From Chloroflexota bacterium (GTDB lineage: Bacteria > Chloroflexota > Anaerolineae > J036 > Brachytrichaceae): DNA of 36,796 nucleotides. The DNA lies in assembly GCA_023488685.1 (NCBI GenBank), contig JAMDDR010000430.1:1-36796 (forward strand), in the 5' to 3' direction. Made by a program: the position numbers and the translations under genes. Shown piece by piece: positions 24,711 to 33,707 of the stretch. Below the pieces are notes generated by a model. That model saw only the letters and a program-made list of their open reading frames with translations. It was not told where the DNA came from and searched no databases. Positions within the stretch are counted from its first letter, which is position 1. Each line of letters begins with the position of its first letter.

Positions 24711-27458
24711 GTGAGTGAGAATCCTAATGGGACTGTGCCGGATGGGGCGCATGAGTTTGCCTCCACCCCAAACGATATTGGCGGAGACGGTGTAGCAGAG
24801 CCGGTGCAGGAGACCGCGACAACATCATCGCCATTCGGCCGTATTCGGGATGCTGATATCGACCAGCAGATGCGTGGCGCGTATCTCGATTACGCCATGA
24901 GCGTGATCGTCGCGCGCGCGTTGCCTGACGCGCGTGATGGCCTGAAGCCAGTGCAGCGCCGCATCCTCTACGTCATGGAGGATACGGGTGCGCGTGCGAA
25001 CACCCCTTTTCGAAAATCGGCGCGCATCGTCGGTGATGTGTTGGGCAAGTATCATCCGCACGGCGACGTCGCCGTGTACGAAGCCATGGCGCGCATGGCA
25101 CAGGATTTCTCCACGCGCTACCTGCTGGTGTCTGGTCAGGGCAATTTCGGCAGTGTGGACGGCGATCCGCCTGCAGCCATGCGCTATACCGAAGCGCGGC
25201 TGTCGGCTGTGGCCGAGGAAATGCTGGCGGACCTGGATAAGGATACGGTTGACTGGGTCGATAATTTTGACGGCACGTTGCAGGAGCCGACCGTGTTACC
25301 CGCCGGGTTGCCGAATCTGCTGCTTAACGGCACGACAGGCATCGCCGTCGGTATGGCGACGAACATTCCGCCCCACAACTTGGCTGAATTGTGCAGCGCC
25401 GTCGCGTATCTGATTGACCACTGGCAGACGGTCGAGGATGTGACGGTCGACGAGTTGATGAAGCTCGTGCTCGGCCCGGACTTCCCGACGGGTGGGATGA
25501 TCATCGGTCGCGAAGGCATCCAGCAGTCTTATGCCACCGGGCGCGGGCGTTTGGTCGTGCGCGGCGTGGCTGGCATCGAGGAAATGCGCGGTGGGCGCAA
25601 CCAGATTGTGATCACCGAATTGCCCTACCAGGTGAACAAGGCGATGCTGGTCGAGCGCATCGCCGACCTGGCACGGGATGGCCGTATTGAAGAAATTACC
25701 GATTTGCGCGACGAAAGTGACCGGCGCGGCATGCGCATCGTCATCGAACTGCGGCGTGGCGCACAACCCAACCGCGTGCTCAACCGGCTGTATAAGTTCA
25801 CAGCCCTGCAAAGCACATTTGGCGTGCAGATCCTGGCGTTGGTCGAAGGCCAGCCGAGATTGTTGGGCCTGAAACGCGCCCTGACCATCTTCATCGAACA
25901 CCGGCGCGAAATCATTCGCCGTCGTACGGCGTTCGACCTTGCCAAGACCAGGGTGCGCGCACACATCCTGGAAGGCTTGCGTATCGCGCTCGATTTTCTC
26001 GACGAGGTGATCCGTACCATTCGCGAGTCGGAGAACGCCGATGCCGCCAAGACGCAATTGATGACGCGCTTGAAGCTCAGTGATTTGCAGGCCCAGGCCA
26101 TCCTGGATATGCAATTGCGCCGCCTGGCGGCTTTGGAACGACAAAGGATCGAGGATGAGTACCAGGATTGCTTGAAGACCATTGCTTATCTTGAGGACTT
26201 GCTGGCTAGCCCGATCAAAATACTGGGCCTGGTGAAAGACGACATGCTCAGGCTGGCTCAGAAATATGGCGACGAGCGACGCACCCAGATCGTCCTGGAT
26301 GGGCGTGAGAGCTTCGACGAGGAAGAACTGATCGCTGATAAAAGTGTGCTGATCTCGCTGACACAACGCGGTTACATCAAGCAAACCCCGAGCGATGCCT
26401 ATCGCGCCCAGTCACGCGGTGGGCGTGGTGTGAGCGGTATGCAAACCAGCGGAGAGGATGAGGTCATCTTCCTGTTCTCCGCCCGTTCGCATGACACCAT
26501 CCTCTTCTTTAGCAATCGCGGGAAGGTATATGCGCTCAAGGCGTATCAGATCCCGGAGGGAGACCGCGCGGGCAAAGGCACGTACATCGGCAATCTCATT
26601 TCCGTCGGTGATGGAGAACGCATCACTGCCGCGCTGCCCATCTCGAAGGAAATGATGTCACTGGCAGTGTCTGCAAACGGTGCTGACGAGATAAGCATGG
26701 AGGACGTGGATCCGGACCACACGGACGAGGATATCGAGATGGAAGCAGAGGAGAGCACTGCCGACATCGCCGAGGCAGAGATGCATGATCTCCAATCCCC
26801 GGCCTCCAATCTCCACGCCTCGCCTTGTGTTGCCATGTGCACGCTGAAGGGTCGCATCAAACGGGTGACGCTGAGCCAGTTTGCCAGCATCCGCAACAGT
26901 GGTTTGATCTGCATGAATTTGAGTGGCGATGATCAGCTTAGCTACGTACGCTTGACGCCGGGCAACGGCGAACTCATCCTGGTCACTGCACAAGGGCAGG
27001 CTTTGCGGTTCGAAGAGACGTTGGTCCGGCGTATGGGGCGCACTGCTTCAGGCGTGCGCGCCATGAAGCTCAAGCGTGACGGCGATTACATCGCCGGCAT
27101 GGAGGTGGTGGAGCCGGGTGGACACCTGCTGACCGTCACCGAACGGGGATACGGCAAATGTACAACCCTGGACGAATACCCGGCTAAAGGACGTGGCGGC
27201 GGCGGTGTGCGCACGATGGGCGGCACGCTGGACGTTACGGGTCTGCTCATTGCAGCGCGCGTCGTTCAGCCGAACGATCAGATCACGATCATCAGCGCAA
27301 ATGGTGTGGCACTACGGCAAAAAGTGAGCGACATCCCGCAGAGCGGACGCGCCACCCGCGGGTCGAGGTTGATCAACTTGCGTGAGGGTGACGCTGTAGC
27401 GAGTGTGGCACGTTTGGCGGATGTGACGCAACAGGAAGGGGTCAAGGTTCCCGCGTAG
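24711..27458 (+). CDS. gyrA: DNA gyrase subunit A
   Basis: 915 aa; [85 protein letters not shown]; GyrA-box-like QSRGGRG; GTG start. Confidence 0.96.
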   Translation: MSENPNGTVPDGAHEFASTPNDIGGDGVAEPVQETATTSSPFGRIRDADIDQQMRGAYLDYAMSVIVARALPDARDGLKPVQRRILYVMEDTGARANTPFRKSARIVGDVLGKYHPHGDVAVYEAMARMAQDFSTRYLLVSGQGNFGSVDGDPPAAMRYTEARLSAVAEEMLADLDKDTVDWVDNFDGTLQEPTVLPAGLPNLLLNGTTGIAVGMATNIPPHNLAELCSAVAYLIDHWQTVEDVTVDELMKLVLGPDFPTGGMIIGREGIQQSYATGRGRLVVRGVAGIEEMRGGRNQIVITELPYQVNKAMLVERIADLARDGRIEEITDLRDESDRRGMRIVIELRRGAQPNRVLNRLYKFTALQSTFGVQILALVEGQPRLLGLKRALTIFIEHRREIIRRRTAFDLAKTRVRAHILEGLRIALDFLDEVIRTIRESENADAAKTQLMTRLKLSDLQAQAILDMQLRRLAALERQRIEDEYQDCLKTIAYLEDLLASPIKILGLVKDDMLRLAQKYGDERRTQIVLDGRESFDEEELIADKSVLISLTQRGYIKQTPSDAYRAQSRGGRGVSGMQTSGEDEVIFLFSARSHDTILFFSNRGKVYALKAYQIPEGDRAGKGTYIGNLISVGDGERITAALPISKEMMSLAVSANGADEISMEDVDPDHTDEDIEMEAEESTADIAEAEMHDLQSPASNLHASPCVAMCTLKGRIKRVTLSQFASIRNSGLICMNLSGDDQLSYVRLTPGNGELILVTAQGQALRFEETLVRRMGRTASGVRAMKLKRDGDYIAGMEVVEPGGHLLTVTERGYGKCTTLDEYPAKGRGGGGVRTMGGTLDVTGLLIAARVVQPNDQITIISANGVALRQKVSDIPQSGRATRGSRLINLREGDAVASVARLADVTQQEGVKVPA
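26787..26814. repeat. Phased heptads within the gyrA C-terminal domain
   Basis: GATCTCC AATCCCC GGCCTCC AATCTCC; encodes [10 protein letters not shown]. Confidence 0.75.
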
Positions 27459-27526
27459 CCCTGTAGCTTGGCATCGTTCAAGAAACGGATACTCCCAGGA
27501 ATACAACCTGGAAAAACAAGGTCTTA

Positions 27527-28909
27527 ATGGTCACTTCACGTACCAATTCACAGTTGCTGGCCCTCTTGCCGGATCTTGACTCGCAGCGTATTGCTGAGAC
27601 GTTGGTGGCGTTCGCGAATAGCGATGGCGGTATGATCGTGCTGGGCTATGACACGCGCGGCAAAGAGTTGATGCGCGCAACGCCCGAGGATATCGAGAGT
27701 GCTTTGCGGGAGGCGGCACGCCTGTGCAAGCCACCTGTGCATGCCTCACTTGAACCGGCTGATAGCAGCGGTGGCGGGCCAGCGCTGGTGATCCGTGTGC
27801 CACGAAGCCAGGATTTGCACTCGCTCGAAGACGGGCGCGTACTCGTACGGGTCGCCGGCGAAAATCGCCCGCTGACAGGGGATCAGATCCGCAACCTGGC
27901 TACCAGCAAGGCCACCGGTGATTTTGAGGCGGAGTTGGTGGCCGGCGCGTCCTTCGATGACTTCGACCCGGCCATGATCGATGAGTACATCGCCAAGCGT
28001 GAGGACCGCACCCGGCGCAAGGTGCTCGGCGATAAGCAGCAGTTGTTGCGTGATGTGGGTGCGCTGGACCACCGCGGCCAGCCGACGGTGGCCGGGATCC
28101 TGCTGTTCGGCAAGAACCCCCAGGCGTTTATGCCACAGAGTGGCGTGGTGTTTGTGAAGTTCCCTGGCGTGGAGCCACGGGCTGACGGTGGCGCATTTGG
28201 CTACGGGCGGCGCGAGGAAATCAACGGGCCGCTTGCTCGCATTATCGAGCGTTCGTGGCAGGTGGTGCTGGAAGAGATGCGCGTCGGGGCCGTGGTTACG
28301 GGGCTGGAGCGACAGGACGTTCTGGAGTATCCCGAGTTCGCTGTGCGCGAGTCGCTGGTCAATGCCGTATGCCACCGTGACTACCGGCTGCGCGGCCGGC
28401 GTATTGAAATCCGTAAATTTTCGGATCGCATGGAGATCATCTCGCCGGGTGGGCTGGCGGGCTATATCACACTGGACAATATCATCGAGGAGCACTTCTC
28501 GCGCAACCCGCGCATCGTACAGGGCCTTTTTCAGTGGGGCTACATCGAGGAACTGGGTTTAGGGATCGATCGCATGATCGAAGATATGACTGCCTACGGC
28601 CACCCCCCGCCCAAGTTCAATGCGCCAGCGCACAATTTCACCGTCGTGCTGTCGAACCACCGCGAACGGCGCGGCCATTTCTCCATCACGACACCATTGA
28701 CCACGCCCGAGGGGTTGACCGTGAACGAGCGACAGGCGCGCGCGTTGCAGTACATTCGTGATCACGGGCGAATCACCAATCGCGATTACCAGGCGCTCTG
28801 TCCCGATGTGACTGCCGAAACGCTGCGCACCGACCTGGTGGACATGGTGGAGAAGGGTGTGTTGATGCGAATTGGCGAGAAGAAAGGCACGTACTATATA
28901 CTGAAGTAG
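27527..28909 (+). CDS. AlbA_2 (Schlafen-like) putative DNA-binding / HATPase_c_4-type transcriptional regulator
   Basis: IAETLVAFANSDGGMIVLGYDTRG; QPTVAGILLFGKNPQAF; EYPEFAVRESLVNAVCHRDYRLRGRRIEIRKFSDRMEIISPGGLAG; NPRIVQGLFQWGYIEELGLGIDRM; C-terminal winged helix. Confidence 0.88.
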   Translation: MVTSRTNSQLLALLPDLDSQRIAETLVAFANSDGGMIVLGYDTRGKELMRATPEDIESALREAARLCKPPVHASLEPADSSGGGPALVIRVPRSQDLHSLEDGRVLVRVAGENRPLTGDQIRNLATSKATGDFEAELVAGASFDDFDPAMIDEYIAKREDRTRRKVLGDKQQLLRDVGALDHRGQPTVAGILLFGKNPQAFMPQSGVVFVKFPGVEPRADGGAFGYGRREEINGPLARIIERSWQVVLEEMRVGAVVTGLERQDVLEYPEFAVRESLVNAVCHRDYRLRGRRIEIRKFSDRMEIISPGGLAGYITLDNIIEEHFSRNPRIVQGLFQWGYIEELGLGIDRMIEDMTAYGHPPPKFNAPAHNFTVVLSNHRERRGHFSITTPLTTPEGLTVNERQARALQYIRDHGRITNRDYQALCPDVTAETLRTDLVDMVEKGVLMRIGEKKGTYYILK

Positions 28910-28929
28910 CGGGTAGCAGCAAATAGCCA

Positions 28930-29508
28930 GTGGATGGAAATACGACTATGGCCGTACAAGCCGCACTAAGATTGTTCACCGTTACTGACTACACTCGGAT
29001 GCGTGAGACAGGCATTCTGTCTGAAGACGATCGTGTCGAACTCATTGCTGGCGAGATACGCATCATGACTCCTATTGGCCCACTCCATGCCGCTGTTGTG
29101 AAACGACTCAACGCGCTCCTCAGCCGCCAACTCGCTGAGGAAGCGATCATTAGTGTGCAAGACCCGATCCAATTGGATGACTATACCGAGCCGCAACCAG
29201 ATATCGCTGTATTGCGGCCACGGGCAGATTTCTACGCAAGTGAACATCCGGCGGCCGCTGACGTGCTGCTGGTTGTGGAAGTCGCAGACACATCGATTGA
29301 GTACGACCGCGACGAGAAATTGACGCGTTATGCTGGAGCGAATATCCCCGAAGCTTGGTTGGTGGATGTCAGCCGCCAGACGGTGGAGCAGTACACGTCG
29401 CCGCGCAATAATCGTTACTTGAACTTGACGCTTGTCGAGTACGAAGACGTCCTCACGGCACATGCCATTGCTGGACTCACATTTCCAGTACGGCACATCT
29501 TTGGGTGA
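28930..29508 (+). CDS. Uma2 family (DUF820) restriction-endonuclease-like protein
   Basis: VELIAGEIRIMTPIGPLHAAVVKRLNALL; QPDIAVLRPRADFYASEHPAAADVLLVVEVADTSIEYDRDEKLTRYAGANIPEAWLVDV. Confidence 0.93.
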   Translation: MDGNTTMAVQAALRLFTVTDYTRMRETGILSEDDRVELIAGEIRIMTPIGPLHAAVVKRLNALLSRQLAEEAIISVQDPIQLDDYTEPQPDIAVLRPRADFYASEHPAAADVLLVVEVADTSIEYDRDEKLTRYAGANIPEAWLVDVSRQTVEQYTSPRNNRYLNLTLVEYEDVLTAHAIAGLTFPVRHIFG

Positions 29509-29625
29509 TGCCCTGATCGTTGGCGTCAGGCAGGCGTCTGACCCGGAGCGATATATTCATCATGTGCTTGCTGGCAGAGTGGATGGAGTCGTCGCCATAT
29601 CCGTCTCGGTAGGAGGTGATATCCG

Positions 29626-30153
29626 ATGAATGATGTTCTGGTGCATGCCCGTACGGTCCTGGAGACCACGCCTGCGCGCTGGTCGAGCCTGGTATCGTCC
29701 GTGACTTCTGAGCTACTCACGCTGGCGCCTGCACCGGGGGAGTGGTCCGCGGCTGAGTGCCTGCAGCACCTGGTTGACACCGAACGTTGGGTGTTCCCAA
29801 CGCGTATACGTGCCTTGCTCGGCGGGCTGGACTTCCCGGCGTTTGACCCGGAGAAACAAGGTTCCAAGCCAGGCGAGCAGCAACCTGTCGGTCTTGCCGA
29901 CGAGTTTGCGCGCCTGCGCGGTGAGAGTCTCGCCGTATTGGGGCGCGTGATGCCGGACGACCTGCCACGCCAGGCCAGACATAGTGAATTGGGCCTGGTC
30001 ACGCTGGAGCAGTTGCTGCACGAATGGGCCGGTCACGATCTCATGCATACCGTGCAGGCCGAACGCGCACTGATGCAGCCATTCATACGCGGTTGCGGCC
30101 CCTGGCGCTCCTATTTTGCCGATCACGATATCGACCTGGTGAAGCTGGCATAG
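29626..30153 (+). CDS. DinB family protein
   Basis: LAPAPGEWSAAECLQHLVDTERWVFPTRIRALL ... TLEQLLHEWAGHDLMHTVQAERAL, DinB four-helix His pattern. Confidence 0.85.
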   Translation: MNDVLVHARTVLETTPARWSSLVSSVTSELLTLAPAPGEWSAAECLQHLVDTERWVFPTRIRALLGGLDFPAFDPEKQGSKPGEQQPVGLADEFARLRGESLAVLGRVMPDDLPRQARHSELGLVTLEQLLHEWAGHDLMHTVQAERALMQPFIRGCGPWRSYFADHDIDLVKLA

Positions 30154-30165
30154 CATCTGTGCTGA

Positions 30166-31242
30166 ATGCACGACATGGCTAACGCGGCGTCTGCAGAATT
30201 TCCCCCTGACTTTGCCATCCAGCCGGCGGAGTTAACCCTGGCATTCTCGCATCTGCCAGGCGAACGCCGGCTGAGCTTTGCGCGCCATGCGCATGATCCT
30301 GCCGGCTGGCGACAGCAGTGCAAGCAGAAGCTGGCAGCGTTGCTAAACGTACAAGCGCAACAGACTTGTGCGGTGCGCGAGTTGCGACAAGTGCTGATCG
30401 GGGAAGGGATCGCCGTCAAAGCCATGGTCATGCACGTGAGCGATCAGTTGGATGTGCCCGCCTACTTGTTGGTGCCGCGAGAGAATTGTGCACCGCACAC
30501 GGCGGTGATGGCCATTCACGGTCATGGCGAGGCTGAGCCGTGCATCGGTTTGGGTGAGGATTACCATCACCAATTTGCGCTGGCGCTGGCCAGGGCAGGC
30601 TACCTGGTGTTGTGCCCTGAGCTGCGCGGGTTCGGCGCTCTGAAAGATGTGGCTGTGGGTGCAGCCGGTCAGCGCCTGGATTATTGGAACTGGGGTGGGG
30701 CCATGGCCTACTCGCTGGTCACCGATGGCTTCCAGCATGGACACACCCTGATCGGCGATACCGTGGCTGACTTGCTGCGATGGGAGGAGTGGTTGGCACA
30801 GATGTTCGCCATCCAGCATCTACACGTTGCAGGGATCTCCTACGGCGGCGATCTGGCGCTGACTTATCCGGTGTTCAGCGGACGGGTCGATCGCATCTTT
30901 GCCAGTGGGACACTCGGCTCGTTCTCGGTGATCTTCTCACGCTGCTATAACGCCCCCGCACACTGTATTCCCGGTGTGTTGCAGTGGATGGATCGCTCGG
31001 ATATCGCGGGTTTGAATGCGCCACGGCCTCTCGTGCTGCACTACGGCGAACTCGACACACCCGGCGATGACAACTACTCGGCGTCATACAACCACACGGT
31101 TGAACCATCCGTGCACGAATTGCGCGCCATCTATAAGGCATTCGGCGCAGAAGATGCACTTGAACTGCTGGTCACAGTGGGCAAGCGGCATGAGATGGAT
31201 AACGAGGCTTTGCTCTCTTTCTTTGCAAATACAGCGTCATGA
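30166..31242 (+). CDS. Alpha/beta hydrolase (dienelactone hydrolase/acetyl-xylan-esterase-like)
   Basis: AVMAIHGHGEAEPCIG; GYLVLCPELRGFG; VAGISYGGDLALTYPVF (nucleophile elbow); VGKRHEMDNEALLSFF. Confidence 0.85.
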   Translation: MHDMANAASAEFPPDFAIQPAELTLAFSHLPGERRLSFARHAHDPAGWRQQCKQKLAALLNVQAQQTCAVRELRQVLIGEGIAVKAMVMHVSDQLDVPAYLLVPRENCAPHTAVMAIHGHGEAEPCIGLGEDYHHQFALALARAGYLVLCPELRGFGALKDVAVGAAGQRLDYWNWGGAMAYSLVTDGFQHGHTLIGDTVADLLRWEEWLAQMFAIQHLHVAGISYGGDLALTYPVFSGRVDRIFASGTLGSFSVIFSRCYNAPAHCIPGVLQWMDRSDIAGLNAPRPLVLHYGELDTPGDDNYSASYNHTVEPSVHELRAIYKAFGAEDALELLVTVGKRHEMDNEALLSFFANTAS

Positions 31243-31520
31243 TTGAACTACGCGGACAAAGAATCGTATTGCGCACGTTGGAGCGCGAACACTGCCGCAT
31301 CCTGTGGCAACAGTTCGAACCTGCCCAGCCCGTTCCCACCGAATCGCTCAGCCCTGGTCTGTCTGCCGAATATAACACGGCTGCACAACACGTGTTATCC
31401 AAGTGCGGCTTCGTGCAGGAGGGTCGCGAGCGTGAGGCGATCTACTGCGCTGGACGCCGCTGGGATCGTCTCATCTATGGTTTGTTGCGGTCTGATTACG
31501 AACGGGTGTCTTCCTCTTGA
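31239..31520 (+). pseudogene. GNAT (RimJ/RimL-like) acetyltransferase remnant with internal deletion
   Basis: 93 aa: N-terminal MIELRGQRIVLRTLEREHC joins almost directly to C-terminal NTAAQHVLSKCGFVQEGREREAIYCAGRRWDRLIYGLLRSDYE; most of the acetyl-CoA-binding core is missing. Confidence 0.7.
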
Positions 31521-32203
31521 GTCGTCTCACTCAGTTCGAGCAGGGCACGACCGGCGTTACGCAATTCCTCACCGGGCAGCTTGTGCAGATGGATGGCCAG
31601 GCGTAGAAATGGCAACGCGCACGGGTCGGTGACAAAGGCACGCACGTCGTCGGGCAGGCCGTCAACGTAAGCCTGCTGCTTGTGTCTCAGTTGTGCCTCG
31701 CCGAGCGGGCCAATGCCCAGATCCAGTAACGCGTCCAGGGAGAGGTCGAGGCAAGCGATCAGCCGCTGCAATTCGGTGATGGGAACAGGACGTTTGCCCA
31801 GTTCGTATGCGTTCAGCCGAGAAGGGGACATGCCAACCGCCTCTGCAAGCTGCTTAAGGGACTGGTTCGTCTTTAGTCGTGCCTGCTTCAGACGCGTGCC
31901 GATGATATGCGTGCGCAATGCCATGACTTCGCTCATGTCGAAATCCATGCGGGGCGTCACCATCTGCGCAGACGTTGCCTCGTCCACCAATGCCTCTACT
32001 GGGACACGCAGGTAATGGGCAAGTGCCTCCAGTTCGACCAGCGATGGTTCTCGTAAGCCTTCTTCGTACCTGGACATGAGTGTCGAGGAAATCCCGACGA
32101 ACGCAGCGCAGTCTTTGCGGGTGTGACCGGTCGTCTCACGAGCACGGCGGATGAGCAGGCCGATGGTCTTGCAGCGGGCTTCAGTGGAATCAGGCATAAT
32201 CAA
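31496..32203 (-). CDS. XRE family regulator with two tandem helix-turn-helix domains
   Basis: GLLIRRARETTGHTRKDCAAFVGISSTLMSRYEEGLREPSLVELEALAHYL and RLKQARLKTNQSLKQLAEAVGMSPSRLNAYELGKRPVPITELQRLIACL. Confidence 0.92.
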   Translation of the reverse strand: MIMPDSTEARCKTIGLLIRRARETTGHTRKDCAAFVGISSTLMSRYEEGLREPSLVELEALAHYLRVPVEALVDEATSAQMVTPRMDFDMSEVMALRTHIIGTRLKQARLKTNQSLKQLAEAVGMSPSRLNAYELGKRPVPITELQRLIACLDLSLDALLDLGIGPLGEAQLRHKQQAYVDGLPDDVRAFVTDPCALPFLRLAIHLHKLPGEELRNAGRALLELSETTQEEDTRS

Positions 32204-32262
32204 ACCTCAACATTCTATGTCGATCAATAACGACGGATCTTGCGGGTAGGATTGTATCAACA

Positions 32263-33351
32263 ATGCGAATCGCACTGAATGCCTGGTTCTACGATCAGCC
32301 CACCACCGGCAGTGGCCAATACGTGCGCAACCTGTTGGATGCACTGCGCGAGATTGCACCGGCGGTGAATATCGAGCCCGTCGTGCCGCGTTCGCGGGGT
32401 GACTGGGCCAAAGTCTGGTTCGAGCAAGTTGAGTTCCCACGTGCAGCACAGCGTATGAAGGCTGATCTGGCTTTTGTTCCGTACTGGGCGCCCCCGTTGC
32501 AGTGCGCTATTCCAACAGTCGTCACCATTCACGACGTCATTCCGTTGGCGTTGCCGGCTTACCGGGGCGGACCGCCGCAACGCCTATACACCGCACTGGT
32601 ACGCGCTGCCAGCACCAATGCCATCCACATTCTGACAGACTCTGAGTTTAGCAAACGCGATATTCTCAAACACCTGGCGGTGGAAGCAGGGCGTGTCACC
32701 GCGGTGCCGCTGGCAGCCGATATACGTTTCACGCCGTTCGTGCCGGACGATGAACTGGACCGCGTACGCGAGCGCTACCAATTGCCCGCATCATATGCGT
32801 TCTACCTGGGCAGCTTCGACTCACGCAAGAATATCGAGACGTTGCTGCAGATCTACGTGTGGTGCGGGGACACTATTGGCCAGGAGTTCCCACTGGTCGT
32901 TACTGGCGAGCCAGGCACACCTGCATATGCCAGCGATGGGCGCAAGACGACACTCGGACAGATGGCCAAAGAACTTGACCTGGATGAGGAAGAGGTGCGC
33001 TTTATCGGTCGGGTGGCAGAGGAGGACAAGCCGGCATTGTATGCCGGCGCACGCTGTTTCGTCTTTACGTCACTATACGAGGGCTTTGGTCTGCCTGCCC
33101 TGGAGGCGATGGCCTGCGGCACGCCAGTGGTGGGCAGTGATGCGTCGAGCATGCCTGAAGTGGTTGGCAACGCCGGTATGCTGGTGGCGCCGCTGGATGC
33201 GCGCCGGATGGCCGGCGCCGTGATCGCCATCTGCACCGAAGACGAATTGCATGACAAGCTCAGCCAACGCGCCATCCTGCGCGCGGCGCAGTTTTCCTGG
33301 CAGCGCACGGCGTTGGAAACGCTGGCTGTCTTTAAACGCGTTGTGAGTTAG
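32263..33351 (+). CDS. Glycosyltransferase family 4 (GT-B)
   Basis: TTGSGQYVRNLLDAL; YLGSFDSRKNIETLLQIY; VRFIGRVAEEDKPALYAGARCFVFTSLYEGFGLPALEAMACGTPVVGSDASSMPEVVGNAGMLVAPLD. Confidence 0.95.
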   Translation: MRIALNAWFYDQPTTGSGQYVRNLLDALREIAPAVNIEPVVPRSRGDWAKVWFEQVEFPRAAQRMKADLAFVPYWAPPLQCAIPTVVTIHDVIPLALPAYRGGPPQRLYTALVRAASTNAIHILTDSEFSKRDILKHLAVEAGRVTAVPLAADIRFTPFVPDDELDRVRERYQLPASYAFYLGSFDSRKNIETLLQIYVWCGDTIGQEFPLVVTGEPGTPAYASDGRKTTLGQMAKELDLDEEEVRFIGRVAEEDKPALYAGARCFVFTSLYEGFGLPALEAMACGTPVVGSDASSMPEVVGNAGMLVAPLDARRMAGAVIAICTEDELHDKLSQRAILRAAQFSWQRTALETLAVFKRVVS

Positions 33352-33393
33352 CCGTTGTATTCAACCTGGTTAGCCGATTGAAGGGGAGGTGTT

Positions 33394-33699
33394 ATGGAGA
33401 CGTTTTTATTGACGGAAGAAACGGCCATCTGGCGGTTTGGCTCATTGCTCGGTGGAGGGCTTGGTCTCATCGCTACGGTTGCCGCGTTGCGATCAGGCAT
33501 GCTGACGGGCGCCCAACGGCTTGTAGAGGTGGCATTGCTGGCCCTGTTTTGCCTTCTTGTGTTGCTATCCTTTGTGAGCGTGCCTATCTTTGGACTTAGG
33601 CCCATCCTTGTTGAAGCAATCGTAAATGTCGGTGTGGTTGTGTTGGGCGTGCAATTTGCCTGGGAATTCTTTGCAGGGGGCGTGCTCGCGAAGGGCTAG
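33394..33699 (+). CDS. Small hypothetical membrane protein
   Basis: 101 aa with about three hydrophobic helices; GGGGAGG SD upstream. Confidence 0.65.
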   Translation: METFLLTEETAIWRFGSLLGGGLGLIATVAALRSGMLTGAQRLVEVALLALFCLLVLLSFVSVPIFGLRPILVEAIVNVGVVVLGVQFAWEFFAGGVLAKG

Positions 33700-33707
33700 T
33701 TCCTATC

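Noticed and set aside
25296-26384. 362-aa minus-strand ORF antisense to gyrA
   Set aside because: Shadow ORF opposite conserved gyrA; Gln/His-rich composition typical of antisense frames.
27527-29508. AlbA_2 regulator plus Uma2 protein as a phage-defence pair
   Set aside because: Both are common scattered families; adjacency alone does not support a defence system and no other defence genes are present.
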